DNA of 64,000 bases. It comes from Alphaproteobacteria bacterium (GTDB taxonomy: Bacteria; Pseudomonadota; Alphaproteobacteria; Rickettsiales; SXRF01). The position numbers were made by a program, and so were the translations under genes. The notes under the pieces are model-generated. The model did not search any database. It saw only the letters and a program-made list of their open reading frames with translations, and was not told where the DNA came from. This document shows positions 1 to 8,580 of the stretch, one piece after another. The stretch spans positions 193,581 through 257,580 of the forward strand of contig JANYES010000011.1 of the NCBI GenBank assembly GCA_025362975.1, given 5' to 3'. Numbering within the stretch: position 1 is the stretch's first letter; each line of letters opens with the position of its first letter.

Positions 1-552
1 GAAGATGGCGATTTTATCCGCCGGGTTTTCATTTCCCAGCACATCATCCATCTGCTCCGCCAACTTCGCGCCCAGATACTCATTGCGTGACGCGAACCCG
101 GCGAGTTTTGCATTCTGCCTATCAAGCGCCACGGCGAATTTGATCAGCACCTCATCGGTCACGCCTTCCATATCAAACTCAAGGAAGGATTTCGCAGCGA
201 AGAACGGCTTAACGTCTTTTTTCCCCGGTGATTCGATTTCCGGGCCGTAATAACGGTTAACGATGCCTGCTTCGGTCATCATCTCCGACACGCCCTTTTG
301 AGCGCTTGCGGGTACGAGGCCGAGCCCCTGACTATCCTGCTGGATATCCCAACGCATATCCATCAGCATCGCAGGCATTTCACCCGGCGCCTTCACATGT
401 TCATAATATTCCTTCACGCGTGGTACGATGTCGCCAAGAAAACGCCGTTCCAACGCGCGCCGCTGAATGCGGAATTCTTTTTTCTGATCATCCGTGCTGA
501 GCGTTTCATAAGCAAGGCTCGTGCGATCGAATTGTTTTTTACCTTTTGCCAT
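1..552 (-). CDS. Hypothetical protein, 3' part outside window
   Basis: An open frame runs from an ATG at 552 to the window edge without a stop, 184 codons visible. It begins MAKGKKQFDRTSLAYE and is rich in charged residues with alternating helix-like stretches; no signal peptide, membrane segment or catalytic motif is visible. A Shine-Dalgarno-like TGAGGA lies just before the ATG, which supports this start. I do not recognise the family. It is the last-read neighbour downstream of trmB on the same strand, about 40 bases away, so it may be cotranscribed. The C-terminus is cut off by the window. Confidence 0.75.
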   Translation of the reverse strand, partial: MAKGKKQFDRTSLAYETLSTDDQKKEFRIQRRALERRFLGDIVPRVKEYYEHVKAPGEMPAMLMDMRWDIQQDSQGLGLVPASAQKGVSEMMTEAGIVNRYYGPEIESPGKKDVKPFFAAKSFLEFDMEGVTDEVLIKFAVALDRQNAKLAGFASRNEYLGAKLAEQMDDVLGNENPADKIAIF

Positions 553-591
553 AACCAAATCCTCAGGGTGGATAATGGTTAATTTTGTAAT

Positions 592-1293
592 TTATTTTTT
601 AACGAATAGCAAGTAGGTAGGCACGCTGCCGAGGCCGATGCCGCGTTGTTCATATTTCGTTGAAATCCAGTCAGATGGCGGCACCAACCAATCCTTTGGC
701 GATTTAGCCAGCCAACTAAATTGCGGGTGTGCCAACAAGCGTTCGAGCATCCAGATGCAATAGTCGTAATCATCCGTAGCCAATTGCAATACCGCACCTT
801 TAGGCATAAGTCGAGCGACTGAATCAAGGAATTCCGTCGAGACAAGACGGCGTTTATGGTGTCTCACCTTCGGCCACGGGTCGGGATATAAGATGAACAC
901 ACGGCTCAGGCATTCATCCGGCAATCGCTGCATCAGCAGCCGCACGTCTTCGGTAAACACGCGCACGTTGTCGATCTTATGGTCATCGATGTGTTTAAGC
1001 AACCCCGCCGTGCCGTTCATATACGGCTCACACCCGATGATGTTCACCTCGCTATGGTGATGCGACGCCTGATGCGCGAGATGTTCCCCGCCGCCAAACC
1101 CGATTTCCAGCCACAGTTTTTCTTTCTTGTGCTTGAACAGCGACGCCGGGTCAATGCCGCCGCTGCCAGGCAAATCAATGGTGAGCCTCGGCAGCAGCGT
1201 ATCGAACAATCCCTGCTTGGTCACGCGCAGGCGCCGACCCTTCCTGCGGCCATAGGAGGCCACGAGGCGTTTAGGTTCGGTAGTATCGCTCAC
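592..1293 (-). CDS. trmB: tRNA (guanine-N7-)-methyltransferase TrmB
   Basis: Makes m7G at position 46 of the variable loop of many tRNAs using S-adenosylmethionine. At 233 residues it has the usual length. The SAM-binding glycine loop EIGFGGGEHL (about residues 62-71) and the family signature PDPWPKVRHHKRRL (about 137-150) are both present. It lies one base downstream of metK on the same strand, so the SAM-producing and SAM-using enzymes are very probably one transcript controlled by the leader in front of metK. This metK-trmB pairing is common in alphaproteobacteria. Confidence 0.95.
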   Translation of the reverse strand: MSDTTEPKRLVASYGRRKGRRLRVTKQGLFDTLLPRLTIDLPGSGGIDPASLFKHKKEKLWLEIGFGGGEHLAHQASHHHSEVNIIGCEPYMNGTAGLLKHIDDHKIDNVRVFTEDVRLLMQRLPDECLSRVFILYPDPWPKVRHHKRRLVSTEFLDSVARLMPKGAVLQLATDDYDYCIWMLERLLAHPQFSWLAKSPKDWLVPPSDWISTKYEQRGIGLGSVPTYLLFVKK

Positions 1294-1294
1294 T

Positions 1295-2524
1295 TTAAGC
1301 GATGGCCGCGATCAGGCCGTCAGGCAGCTTGGTATCGGCTTTGAACTGGTCTTGCAGCATGCCGACCAGATCCATTTTTTCCCAGCTGAAGCCACCGGTA
1401 GCGTCCGGTTCGCGGCCGAAATGGCCGTAAGCGGCGGTGCGGGCGTAGATCGGGCGGTTGAGCTGAAGATGCTCGCGGATACCGCGCGGCGTCAAATCCA
1501 CCTTCTCGAACAGGAATTTTTCGAGCTTGGCTTCGTCCACCGTACCGGTGCCTTCGGTGCTGACATAGAACGAGATCGGCTTAGATACGCCGATGGCGTA
1601 GGAAAGCTGGATGGTGCAACGGTCGGCAAGACCGGCAGCCACCACGTTCTTAGCAAGGTAACGCGCCATATAGGCCGCCGAGCGGTCCACCTTCGTCGGA
1701 TCTTTGCCCGAGAACGCGCCGCCGCCGTGCGGAGCCGCGCCGCCGTAAGTATCCACGATGATCTTACGACCGGTCAGTCCGCAATCGCCGTCGGGACCGC
1801 CGATAACGAAATTGCCGGTCGGGTTAACATAAAGTTCGTTTTCTTCGCACATCCAGCTCGGGTCAGGCAGCGCCGCCAATACGTACGGGCGCACGATGTC
1901 GCGCACCTGTTTCTGGCTCAGGCCTTCGGCATGCTGGGTGGAAACCACAATGGACGTCGCCCTTTTCGGCACGCCGTTTTCGTAGTACAGCGACACCTGC
2001 GATTTGGCATCCGGGCCAAGGCCCTTGGCCGCGTTGCTATGACGCGCGCGCGCCAGATTCTGCAAAATGCGGTGCGATAAGTGAATCGGCGCTGGCATCA
2101 GCGACTGGGTTTCGCGGCAGGCGAAGCCAAACATGATGCCCTGGTCGCCCGCGCCTTCGTCTTTATTATCGCCCGAGTCCACGCCCATTGCGATATCGGC
2201 CGACTGGCTGTGCAAATGAACATACACGTCGAGGTTATCGGCATGGAAGCCTTCCTGCAAATAGCCGATTTCACGCACCTTATCGCGCGCGATGGTTTCG
2301 ATTTGGGCCTTGGTTAAATCCGCACCGCGAGTTTCCCCGGCGATAACGATGGTGTTGGTGGTCGCCAGACATTCGACCGCAGCGCGCGCCACGGGATTGA
2401 GTTCCAGCATGGCATCGACCACCGCGTCGGAAATCTGGTCGCAGACTTTGTCCGGATGGCCTTCAGCCACGGATTCGCTGGTAAAGATGTAATTGCTTCT
2501 TCCGGTAGAAAAACGATTGGACAC
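1295..2524 (-). CDS. metK: S-adenosylmethionine synthetase
   Basis: Condenses ATP and methionine to S-adenosylmethionine in the cytoplasm. Signature motifs are [18 protein letters not shown] near the N-terminus, [10 protein letters not shown], and the glycine-rich phosphate loop [17 protein letters not shown] place the start at the GTG at 2524 (SNRFSTGRS follows) because an AAGGGGAA Shine-Dalgarno sits six bases before it. An in-frame GTG at 2551 would add nine residues but has no ribosome site. Length is then 409 residues, slightly above the usual 380-400. A long leader with SAM-II-like features precedes it, which suggests feedback control by its own product. Confidence 0.96.
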   Translation of the reverse strand: MSNRFSTGRSNYIFTSESVAEGHPDKVCDQISDAVVDAMLELNPVARAAVECLATTNTIVIAGETRGADLTKAQIETIARDKVREIGYLQEGFHADNLDVYVHLHSQSADIAMGVDSGDNKDEGAGDQGIMFGFACRETQSLMPAPIHLSHRILQNLARARHSNAAKGLGPDAKSQVSLYYENGVPKRATSIVVSTQHAEGLSQKQVRDIVRPYVLAALPDPSWMCEENELYVNPTGNFVIGGPDGDCGLTGRKIIVDTYGGAAPHGGGAFSGKDPTKVDRSAAYMARYLAKNVVAAGLADRCTIQLSYAIGVSKPISFYVSTEGTGTVDEAKLEKFLFEKVDLTPRGIREHLQLNRPIYARTAAYGHFGREPDATGGFSWEKMDLVGMLQDQFKADTKLPDGLIAAIA

Positions 2525-2528
2525 GGGA

Positions 2529-2571
2529 TTCCCCTTGTAAAATTTAAACACATCGCTTAGGGGATTTTGTT
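2529..2571 (-). promoter_or_regulatory. metK: Expression platform: anti-Shine-Dalgarno segment of metK leader
   Basis: CAAAATCCCCT (read on the minus strand from 2571) can pair in two ways. Upstream it is complementary to GGGGATTTTG inside the riboswitch-like core (2656-2647), ten perfect pairs that extend to 13 with one bulged G. Downstream its TCCCCT is complementary to AGGGGA of the metK ribosome site (about 2530-2535). These pairings are mutually exclusive. The inferred logic is that ligand binding frees this segment to cover the ribosome site and stop metK translation. Confidence 0.5.
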
Positions 2572-2607
2572 GGTACCGGGAGGCCGCAAGCGCGACTCTG
2601 CTCTCGA

Positions 2608-2660
2608 TAGCTTAGACCATTTTTTTGAAAGGTGGTGGCAAGCAACCAAAATCCCCACCT
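2608..2660 (-). promoter_or_regulatory. SAM-II-like riboswitch in the metK leader
   Basis: Read on the minus strand, the leader holds the SAM-II (SAM_alpha) elements in order: GGTGG, GATTTTG, GCTTGC, CCACC, a purine-rich A run, then GGTCTAA. Spacing resembles the alphaproteobacterial metA/metX examples I remember, although loop 1 is a few bases shorter and I could not place the usual pseudoknot pairing with certainty. SAM-II controls methionine and SAM genes, so metK is a sensible target. The assignment rests on remembered consensus; a covariance model search has not been done. Confidence 0.6.
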
Positions 2661-2735
2661 GCAGTACATTTGCAAACGTAAAGGGTTTGGACAGGATGTC
2701 AAGTACGGGATATTAACTGGTTATAAAAGGGGGCA

Positions 2736-2774
2736 AACCCGGGGACACTGCCATCGGCAGTGTTTACCCGGGTT
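2736..2774 (-). terminator. Intrinsic terminator after the 100-residue gene
   Basis: A strong two-part hairpin: AACCCGGG pairs with CCCGGGTT, and CACTGCC with GGCAGTG around a three-base loop, with a small internal loop. On the minus strand it is followed after a few bases by CCCCCTTTT. It starts ten bases after the stop of the gene ending at 2784 and so separates that gene from the metK leader. Confidence 0.75.
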
Positions 2775-2783
2775 GCGAAACAA

Positions 2784-3086
2784 TTAGTCGTCGTCGGACA
2801 TGAACGGTTCGAGCCGTTGGCTCATCTTGTCGAGGAGCACCATGCGGCCCTTCTCATCATCCATTAGGGCCGGGTCGGCGGGGCCGCTGGTCAGTTGGCC
2901 GAGCGCTTCGAGACGCTTGGCGCAGACTTCACATCCCGTGTCGAGATGCGCTTTTGACGTCTCCTGATTATTAGCTAACCGACCGTACTGGAACAGCCTG
3001 GCAGTGCTGATGCACTGGGGCGAACGCGTATCCGTTACGGCCTTGTCGGCCTCGAGGAACGCTACGACCTGATCGAGCTGGGACAT
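2784..3086 (-). CDS. Small hypothetical protein with His-Cys-Cys cluster
   Basis: One hundred residues, soluble, starting MSQLDQVVAFLEADKAV. The middle contains HLDTGCEVCAKRLEAL, a His-x4-Cys-x2-Cys arrangement close to the zinc knuckle of anti-sigma factors (usually His-x3-Cys-x2-Cys), but no membrane segment follows, so a classical anti-sigma role is doubtful. The C-terminus is acidic. GGGAG lies eight bases before the ATG. It stands between an XRE regulator gene and metK on the same strand and ends in its own terminator. Function unknown. Confidence 0.7.
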   Translation of the reverse strand: MSQLDQVVAFLEADKAVTDTRSPQCISTARLFQYGRLANNQETSKAHLDTGCEVCAKRLEALGQLTSGPADPALMDDEKGRMVLLDKMSQRLEPFMSDDD

Positions 3087-3225
3087 GGGAAAAACTCCCG
3101 GGTCAGATTTGCGCTGTGCCTTTACGGCAGCATAGACTCTTGTTCAGCGCACGCTGAACTCCATAAGAATCCATACAGCACAAGAGTAAAAGACGCGCCC
3201 TTTGTAGCCGGGAAGCGTCCTTTAG

Positions 3226-3642
3226 TCAATCTATCACGCCGCGATTATCGGCAATCGCGCGCACAAGGTCCGACAGGCGCTTGCGCACGGTCTGTTGAGC
3301 GATGCGCTTGAACGCTTTCATCATTTCCAGCGATTCACGGTCCGAAACCTTTTTGTGGTTATGGTCGAATTTTTCTGATTCTTCCGCAAACCCAGCGGTT
3401 TCACCGAGCGTGGCCACAGCCTGCCCGAGACCTTCGAAGAAATAGGCCACCGGTACCTGCATGAACTGCGAAAACTCGTAAAGACGAGATGAGTTCATCG
3501 CATTGGCGCCTTTTTCGTATTTCTGCACTTGTTGGAAGGTAATTCCTACCGCCTTCGCAATAGCTTCCTGGCTTAATCCCATCATGGTACGGCGCAAACG
3601 CAACCGCTTACCGACGTGAGCATCAATATCTTGTTTTGACAT
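3226..3642 (-). CDS. XRE-family helix-turn-helix regulator
   Basis: A 138-residue DNA-binding protein. The N-terminal HTH (about residues 9-65) contains LRRTMMGLSQEAIAKAVGIT followed by FQQVQKYEKGANAM, the typical cro/C1 fold. A short charged C-terminal region ends in repeated basic helices. Alphaproteobacteria commonly keep a very similar XRE protein between lnt and metK. The regulated genes cannot be read from the sequence; the neighbouring lnt-to-phoH cell-envelope cluster or metK are candidates by position only. Confidence 0.88.
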   Translation of the reverse strand: MSKQDIDAHVGKRLRLRRTMMGLSQEAIAKAVGITFQQVQKYEKGANAMNSSRLYEFSQFMQVPVAYFFEGLGQAVATLGETAGFAEESEKFDHNHKKVSDRESLEMMKAFKRIAQQTVRKRLSDLVRAIADNRGVID

Positions 3643-3717
3643 ACTTTTTAATTCCCGCGTTGATACGTAACAACACCCACTATTTCTCTAGAAGGCACAA
3701 CTTGCAAGTGAATTATA

Positions 3718-5286
3718 TTAAGATTTTTGCCTTGCTTGCTGCTTAAGCAGTAATAATACCCCGAAAAATATTAAAAAGGGTAAAAATATCTTATTAAATT
3801 TATTACAGGTTGTGTCATCGGCTAAAGCAACCGGTAGTTTAGCGTCAATAAAGCCTTTCTGTCCCAAAGGCATAGAATCGGTTACTTGACCGAAACTATT
3901 GATTACAGCCGAAATTCCGGTATTTCCGACGCGCACCATCGGCACGCCCTGTTCAACCGCTCGCATGCGGGCCATTTCGAAGTGCTGGTGGGGTCCGGTG
4001 CTCATGCCGAACCACGCGTCGTTGGTGACACTTAACAACATCTGCGGGCGGGTGCCGTCGGCGGGTAACGGCAGTTCGGGGAAAATCACTTCATAACAGA
4101 TCAGCGGCAAAATCGGCGGCAACCCGGGCACATTCATCAGCGCGCCTTCCGTTCCGATAGCGAAATCTTTCTCCCCCACCGGCGTTAACCAAGATTTCGG
4201 CAGCACATTGCGAAGCGGCAGGAACTCGCCGAACGGCACCAGATGCACCTTATCGTAGCTCGCCACGATGTCGCCGTTATGGTTGATGGCGTTCAAGCTG
4301 TTCCAGATATCCCAGTTCTCACCCTCGCCCTGCGTGCGCAAACTGCCGGTAATCAACACCGCGTTTTCCGGCAATAAATCGCCTAAGCGCTTGGTAATCG
4401 GCTCACCTTTATTAATAGCAAACGGCACCGCCGTTTCCGACCAGATCACATGCGTGACCTTTTCCAGCCCCGGCGAGCGCGTCAGCTCCGCGTGCTGGCG
4501 CAGGCCTTCCATCTGCAATTGCGGCTCCCATTTATTGGGCTGGGCGATATTCGCTTGAACAAGGCGCAGCAATACTTTCGGCACGTAGCGTTGCTCTTCC
4601 GCCAGCGCGTTGGCCTGATGCAAGCGCCCGCCGCCCCAGATGGTGCCAAGCAGGAAAATCGCCCAGAGCACACCGGCATAAATCGCGCCTTTTTTCTTAA
4701 CGCCGAGCGCCACCGGCGACGTGCCGAGCAACACCGAAAACCATGTGAGGCCATACGCGCCCGCAATAGACGCAAGCTGCAAGCTCGCATCCGAAAACCC
4801 GAACGCATAACCCGGCAGGTTCCACGGAAACCCCGTAAACAAATGCCCGCGCGCATATTCTACCACCGTCCACACAATCGTAAACACGAGGATTTTGGTC
4901 AGCCCGCGAATGCGAAGATACGACATGATTAAACACGCAATCGCCGGGTAAATCGCGATGATGGCGTTCAGCCCGAACAGACACGGCGGAATCAGCCAGC
5001 CGAATTTTTCCGGGTCCGTCAGCAACGCGATGCAGAACCAGTACAGCCCCGTCATATAAAAGCCCCAACCCCACCACCAGCCGTCCCAGAACATGCGCTT
5101 GCGCGTGGGCGCCGAATCGAGCAGCCACATAAGCCCGCTGAACGCCGGGAGCAATAACGGAAACAGGTAAAACGGCGAAAGTGTGAGCGTGGCGCACACA
5201 CCGAATAGATAGGCGGCTGCGTTGCGCCGCCAGCCGCGAAGCCCGCCGATTGCGCGGGCGAGTTTAACGGGAGATACGCTGATCAC
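3718..5286 (-). CDS. lnt: Apolipoprotein N-acyltransferase Lnt
   Basis: Adds the third acyl chain to the N-terminal cysteine of lipoproteins in the inner membrane. The protein of 522 residues has several N-terminal membrane spans, then a periplasmic nitrilase-like domain and a last C-terminal span. The catalytic Glu-Lys-Cys triad is visible in VIWSETAVPF, YDKVHLVPFGEF and ICYEVIFPEL. The start is a GTG that overlaps the corC stop by four bases, so the two are translationally coupled. Several lipoproteins in this window would be its substrates. Confidence 0.95.
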   Translation of the reverse strand: MISVSPVKLARAIGGLRGWRRNAAAYLFGVCATLTLSPFYLFPLLLPAFSGLMWLLDSAPTRKRMFWDGWWWGWGFYMTGLYWFCIALLTDPEKFGWLIPPCLFGLNAIIAIYPAIACLIMSYLRIRGLTKILVFTIVWTVVEYARGHLFTGFPWNLPGYAFGFSDASLQLASIAGAYGLTWFSVLLGTSPVALGVKKKGAIYAGVLWAIFLLGTIWGGGRLHQANALAEEQRYVPKVLLRLVQANIAQPNKWEPQLQMEGLRQHAELTRSPGLEKVTHVIWSETAVPFAINKGEPITKRLGDLLPENAVLITGSLRTQGEGENWDIWNSLNAINHNGDIVASYDKVHLVPFGEFLPLRNVLPKSWLTPVGEKDFAIGTEGALMNVPGLPPILPLICYEVIFPELPLPADGTRPQMLLSVTNDAWFGMSTGPHQHFEMARMRAVEQGVPMVRVGNTGISAVINSFGQVTDSMPLGQKGFIDAKLPVALADDTTCNKFNKIFLPFLIFFGVLLLLKQQARQKS

Positions 5287-6209
5287 TTGCGGTCAGCCAT
5301 AAGAATTCGCACTCTATGGATGCGGCGCGGATCGGCATCACGCACTTCAAAGCATAGCCCCGACGCGTGCGGCACGATTTCGCCCTTCGCCGGCACATGG
5401 CCAAGCTGGAAGAACAGCAATCCGCCCAGCGTATCGAATTCTGCCTCGGTTTCTTCCACGCGCAACGACACGCCGAGTTGTTTTTCCAAATCGTCCACCG
5501 GAATGCGCGCGCTCACGTCATAGGTCGTGTCGTTGACGCGCACCATGTGGGTTTCGCTGTCTTCGTCGCCGTCATGTTCATCTTGAATGTCGCCGACGAT
5601 TTCTTCGAACAGATCTTCCATCGTCACCAACCCGTCGGTGCCGCCATATTCATCGATCACCATCGCCATGTGGCTTCCGGCGTGGCGCATGCGAATCAGC
5701 AGATCGATAATCCGCATCGACGGCGGCACGAACAGCAGCGGGCGCATCATGTTTTTAATATCGAACACCACATCTTCTTCTTTCAGCAGCGACAGCAAAT
5801 CCTTCACATGGATAAAGCCAAGCACATGGTCGAGCGATTCTTCATAAACCGGAATGCGCGTGTGGCCCATTTCGACAATGTGGTTTTTCAGATCCGGCCA
5901 GTCGATATTGCTGGGCACGGCCGCGATATCGGCGCGGTGCGTCATGATTTCGCTGACTTTGATGTCGCCGAAACCGAGCACGTTATGCAGCATGATTTTT
6001 TCTTCGGGGGCAAGGCGTTCTTCGGCCAGATCCTCGTGTTCTTCAATCGCCTCTTCGAGCGCTTCTTTCAGCGAGGAATCTCTCGGCCGCAGCGCATTGC
6101 GCAGCCACGAGCGCATGCCGTCGACAAGCGAGGAGCGCTCATCGCGATCTGATTCTGGCTCGGAAACCGCGTGTGCGGATGGTGGCGGCTGATTCAAGGC
6201 AACACTCAT
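5283..6209 (-). CDS. corC: CorC/HlyC-type CBS-domain protein
   Basis: Soluble 308-residue protein of the CorC/YbeX family, linked to magnesium/cobalt efflux and ribosome-associated functions in enterics. Two CBS domains occupy about residues 80-215 ([17 protein letters not shown]... and [20 protein letters not shown]), with the [20 protein letters not shown] signature, followed by the C-terminal transporter-associated domain. It lies between ybeY and lnt and overlaps lnt, the conserved ybeZ-ybeY-ybeX-lnt order. It lacks the N-terminal DUF21 membrane domain of larger relatives, as expected for this subfamily. Confidence 0.93.
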   Translation of the reverse strand: MSVALNQPPPSAHAVSEPESDRDERSSLVDGMRSWLRNALRPRDSSLKEALEEAIEEHEDLAEERLAPEEKIMLHNVLGFGDIKVSEIMTHRADIAAVPSNIDWPDLKNHIVEMGHTRIPVYEESLDHVLGFIHVKDLLSLLKEEDVVFDIKNMMRPLLFVPPSMRIIDLLIRMRHAGSHMAMVIDEYGGTDGLVTMEDLFEEIVGDIQDEHDGDEDSETHMVRVNDTTYDVSARIPVDDLEKQLGVSLRVEETEAEFDTLGGLLFFQLGHVPAKGEIVPHASGLCFEVRDADPRRIHRVRILMADRK

Positions 6210-6273
6210 GACATTCGAAGCGGCGACTATAGCATCGCGCGAAGATCACTACAAGCCATGATACTAGACTGAT

Positions 6274-6792
6274 TTAATTATTGATTTTTTTGTCCAGATA
6301 CGGATTGTCGATGCCAAGCGTTGCCAGCACGGCGGTTTCAAGCTTTTCCATCTTCTTCGCGTCTTTATCCACCTCGTGGTCATACCCAAGCAAATGCAAC
6401 GTGCCGTGCACCAGCAGATGCGTCGCATGCGCGCGCAACGTCTTGCCCTGCTCTTTCGCTTCCCGCTCCACGGTTTCCACCGCCAGTATCACGTCGCCAA
6501 GTTCGAAACTCGCCTCACCCTTGGTCAGGCGTTTCGCGTTCGCTTCAAACTGCTCGACATTCGGAAACGACAGCACGTTGGTCGGCTTATCGTACCCGCG
6601 ATAGGTTTTATTGAGGTTGCGGATAAAAGCGTCATCCGCCAGCATCACCGCCATTTCCCATTCGCACGGGAGCGTGGCGATTTTGCTGGCGGAGAGTGCG
6701 GCTTCGCACGCCGCGCGCACCGTTTTACAATACGGTTTTAGCAGCGTTTTCCAGCGTTGCTCGTGCAGCTGAACGGAAATACCGGCGTTCAT
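6274..6792 (-). CDS. ybeY: Endoribonuclease YbeY
   Basis: Zinc-dependent RNase acting in 16S rRNA 3' processing and ribosome quality control. The metal site is HLLVHGTLHLLGYDHEVD (three histidines). I start it at the ATG at 6792, where TGATG overlaps the phoH stop; this gives 172 residues, close to family length. A longer in-frame start at 6837 would lie inside phoH and adds a stretch that is not family-like. Downstream of phoH and upstream of corC, as in many proteobacteria. Confidence 0.94.
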   Translation of the reverse strand: MNAGISVQLHEQRWKTLLKPYCKTVRAACEAALSASKIATLPCEWEMAVMLADDAFIRNLNKTYRGYDKPTNVLSFPNVEQFEANAKRLTKGEASFELGDVILAVETVEREAKEQGKTLRAHATHLLVHGTLHLLGYDHEVDKDAKKMEKLETAVLATLGIDNPYLDKKINN

Positions 6793-7895
6793 CAATCCTG
6801 ATTCGTCGCCGGCGGGGTTTTCTTTTTCTTGTCCCACTCGTCATACGCATGGATAATTTTCGCGGCCAGCGGATGGCGCACGACATCAACCTCGCTAAAG
6901 CGCACCGAGCCGATGCCCTCGATATCCAGCACCTTGCGCGCCGCATCGCCGAGGCCGGATTTCACGTCCTTGGGCAAATCGGTTTGCGAAAGATCGCCGG
7001 TAATGACAAGGCGGGAGCCTTGCCCCATACGGGTCAGGAACATTTTCATCTGCGTGGGCGTAGTGTTCTGCGCTTCATCCAGAATCACAAACGCGTTGGA
7101 GAACGTCCGCCCGCGCATAAACGCAAGCGGCGCTACTTCGATTTCGCCGTTTTCCATGTGGCGCAGGAGTTTTTCCCCCGGCATCATGTCATGCAGCGCA
7201 TCATACAGGGGGCGCAGATACGGATCGACTTTTTCCTTCAGATCGCCCGGCAGGAACCCGAGCTTTTCGCCCGCTTCCACCGCAGGGCGCGACAGGATAA
7301 TTTTTTCCACGCGCTGCGAATTGAACATCGCCACCGCCATCGCCACCGCGATATAGGTTTTGCCTGTGCCCGCGGGCCCAAGGGCGAAGCAGATTTCATT
7401 TTCCGTCAGCTGCTGGATGTATTTCGCCTGCGTCGGCGAATACGGTTTAATGGTTTTGCGCATTGTCTTGATGATGAGGTCCTGCGCGCCGAACAGCGTG
7501 CGGTTGTCCTCGGGCGTGTCGTGGTGCGGCAGCATGCGGATGGCGGCATCCACCTGCGCCAGACCGATTTCGGTTCCCCTGCGCGCATCGTTATACAGCG
7601 ATTCTATCACGGTTTTCGCCGCTTCGATATTATGCCTGTCGCCGGAAATGGCGAGGATATTGCCGCGCGACGACGCGGTGACGTTAAATTTTTTCTCGAT
7701 TCGTGAAAGATGGATATCGTCCTGCCCATACAATATCGGCAGCAGCGAGTTATCGGTAAATACAATGCTGACTGCGGCATCGCCACCATTGGAATGTTCG
7801 TGGCCGCCACCGGAAACTGAAGTTTGGTTCTTCGCGTTTTTGTCTTTCACTAGCTTGCCTTTCGAGAGAGGGTTTGATCGTGCAGCTTCTAGCAT
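6792..7895 (-). CDS. phoH: PhoH-family ATPase (YbeZ)
   Basis: Cytoplasmic ATPase of 367 residues that partners YbeY in RNA metabolism. An N-terminal KH-like region (about 40-110) precedes the ATPase domain with Walker A ALGPAGTGKTYIAVAMAV and Walker B FVILDEAQNTTPTQMK. It is the first gene of the phoH-ybeY-corC-lnt block. In many alphaproteobacteria miaB precedes it; here the upstream 270 bases hold a palindromic repeat instead. The start is not certain: the first 40 residues are polar and weakly conserved-looking. Confidence 0.94.
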   Translation of the reverse strand: MLEAARSNPLSKGKLVKDKNAKNQTSVSGGGHEHSNGGDAAVSIVFTDNSLLPILYGQDDIHLSRIEKKFNVTASSRGNILAISGDRHNIEAAKTVIESLYNDARRGTEIGLAQVDAAIRMLPHHDTPEDNRTLFGAQDLIIKTMRKTIKPYSPTQAKYIQQLTENEICFALGPAGTGKTYIAVAMAVAMFNSQRVEKIILSRPAVEAGEKLGFLPGDLKEKVDPYLRPLYDALHDMMPGEKLLRHMENGEIEVAPLAFMRGRTFSNAFVILDEAQNTTPTQMKMFLTRMGQGSRLVITGDLSQTDLPKDVKSGLGDAARKVLDIEGIGSVRFSEVDVVRHPLAAKIIHAYDEWDKKKKTPPATNQD

Positions 7896-8165
7896 ATAGT
7901 CGGATTTGGAATCCCTATATATGGTATATTATACGCCTTTTGCGGGTGACGAAGCAAGGTTTGCAAGCGCCCCAAACGCCGATCTTTCACTTTTTCTTGA
8001 CCGCCGATGCCAGCGGGGGCGTTTTTTTAGGAGAAACACCTATCTACTTCCCGTCATTCCCGCGAAGGCGGGAATCCAATGCGGAGCGCGTCTGCGCGGG
8101 AGAGTTCTTACCCTTGCTGCCGCAAGATGGATTGGTTCCCCGCCTTCGCGAGGACGACGGAAGCA
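7896..8165. other. Intergenic region upstream of phoH
   Basis: About 270 bases with no convincing gene. It should contain the phoH promoter at its left end (A/T-rich TATATGGTATATTATA around 7917-7933) and holds an imperfect palindromic repeat on the right side near the end of the phhB gene. Confidence 0.6.
8052..8160. repeat. Imperfect inverted repeat, REP-like intergenic element
   Basis: The left arm CGTCATTCCCGCGAAGGCGG and the right arm (about 8127-8160, CCCCGCCTTCGCGAGGACGA) are inverted copies enclosing about 50 bases. The arm sequence is the very widespread proteobacterial intergenic palindrome 'gtcattcccgcgaaggcggg'. It has no coding capacity of note. It probably folds as RNA or is a non-autonomous mobile repeat. 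Confidence 0.65.
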
Positions 8166-8510
8166 CTACCCAATCGCATTAATCTTACTAGCCACAATAA
8201 AATCATTCTCATGCAGATTATCAATCGCATGCGTCGTCAAAATAATTTCCACATACCCCCACCCGAACAAAATATCCGGATGATGCCCCTCAGCCTCGGC
8301 AACCTCGCCCACCTTATTCACAAACACCAGAGCCTGCTTAAAATTCTTAAACGTAAACCGCCGATGAATCGCCTTACTATCGGCCGTCAGCCCCCAGCCT
8401 TCGGTATGCGACAATAAATGCTGCACTTCCTCCGCTGGCAGCGCCGCAGCGCCCTCGTGGCACGGTACGCATTGTTTCTGGTCGAGCGCGCAGGCGTTGG
8501 TGTCAGTCAT
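8166..8510 (-). CDS. phhB: Pterin-4a-carbinolamine dehydratase
   Basis: Dehydrates 4a-hydroxytetrahydrobiopterin or related pterins, regenerating the cofactor after aromatic amino-acid hydroxylation. The family motif is clear: EGHHPDILFGWGYVEIILTT, followed by H-A-I-D-N-L-H-E-N-D. At 114 residues it has the usual length, with a short N-terminal extension containing CVPCHEG, a pattern seen in many bacterial members. No phenylalanine hydroxylase lies nearby. folB and a pteridine-reductase-like gene occur at 24.6-25.7 kb in the same window. Confidence 0.93.
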   Translation of the reverse strand: MTDTNACALDQKQCVPCHEGAAALPAEEVQHLLSHTEGWGLTADSKAIHRRFTFKNFKQALVFVNKVGEVAEAEGHHPDILFGWGYVEIILTTHAIDNLHENDFIVASKINAIG

Positions 8511-8580
8511 TGTATATTGCCTCGTAAAAGGTTAAGTAATGCCATCCAGTATTATCCCTTAACCGTCCGTTCGTCAATCC

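Noticed and set aside
2524-2551. The upstream GTG at 2551 as the metK start.
   Set aside because: It lacks a ribosome site, and the extra residues are encoded by the Shine-Dalgarno region of the better start.
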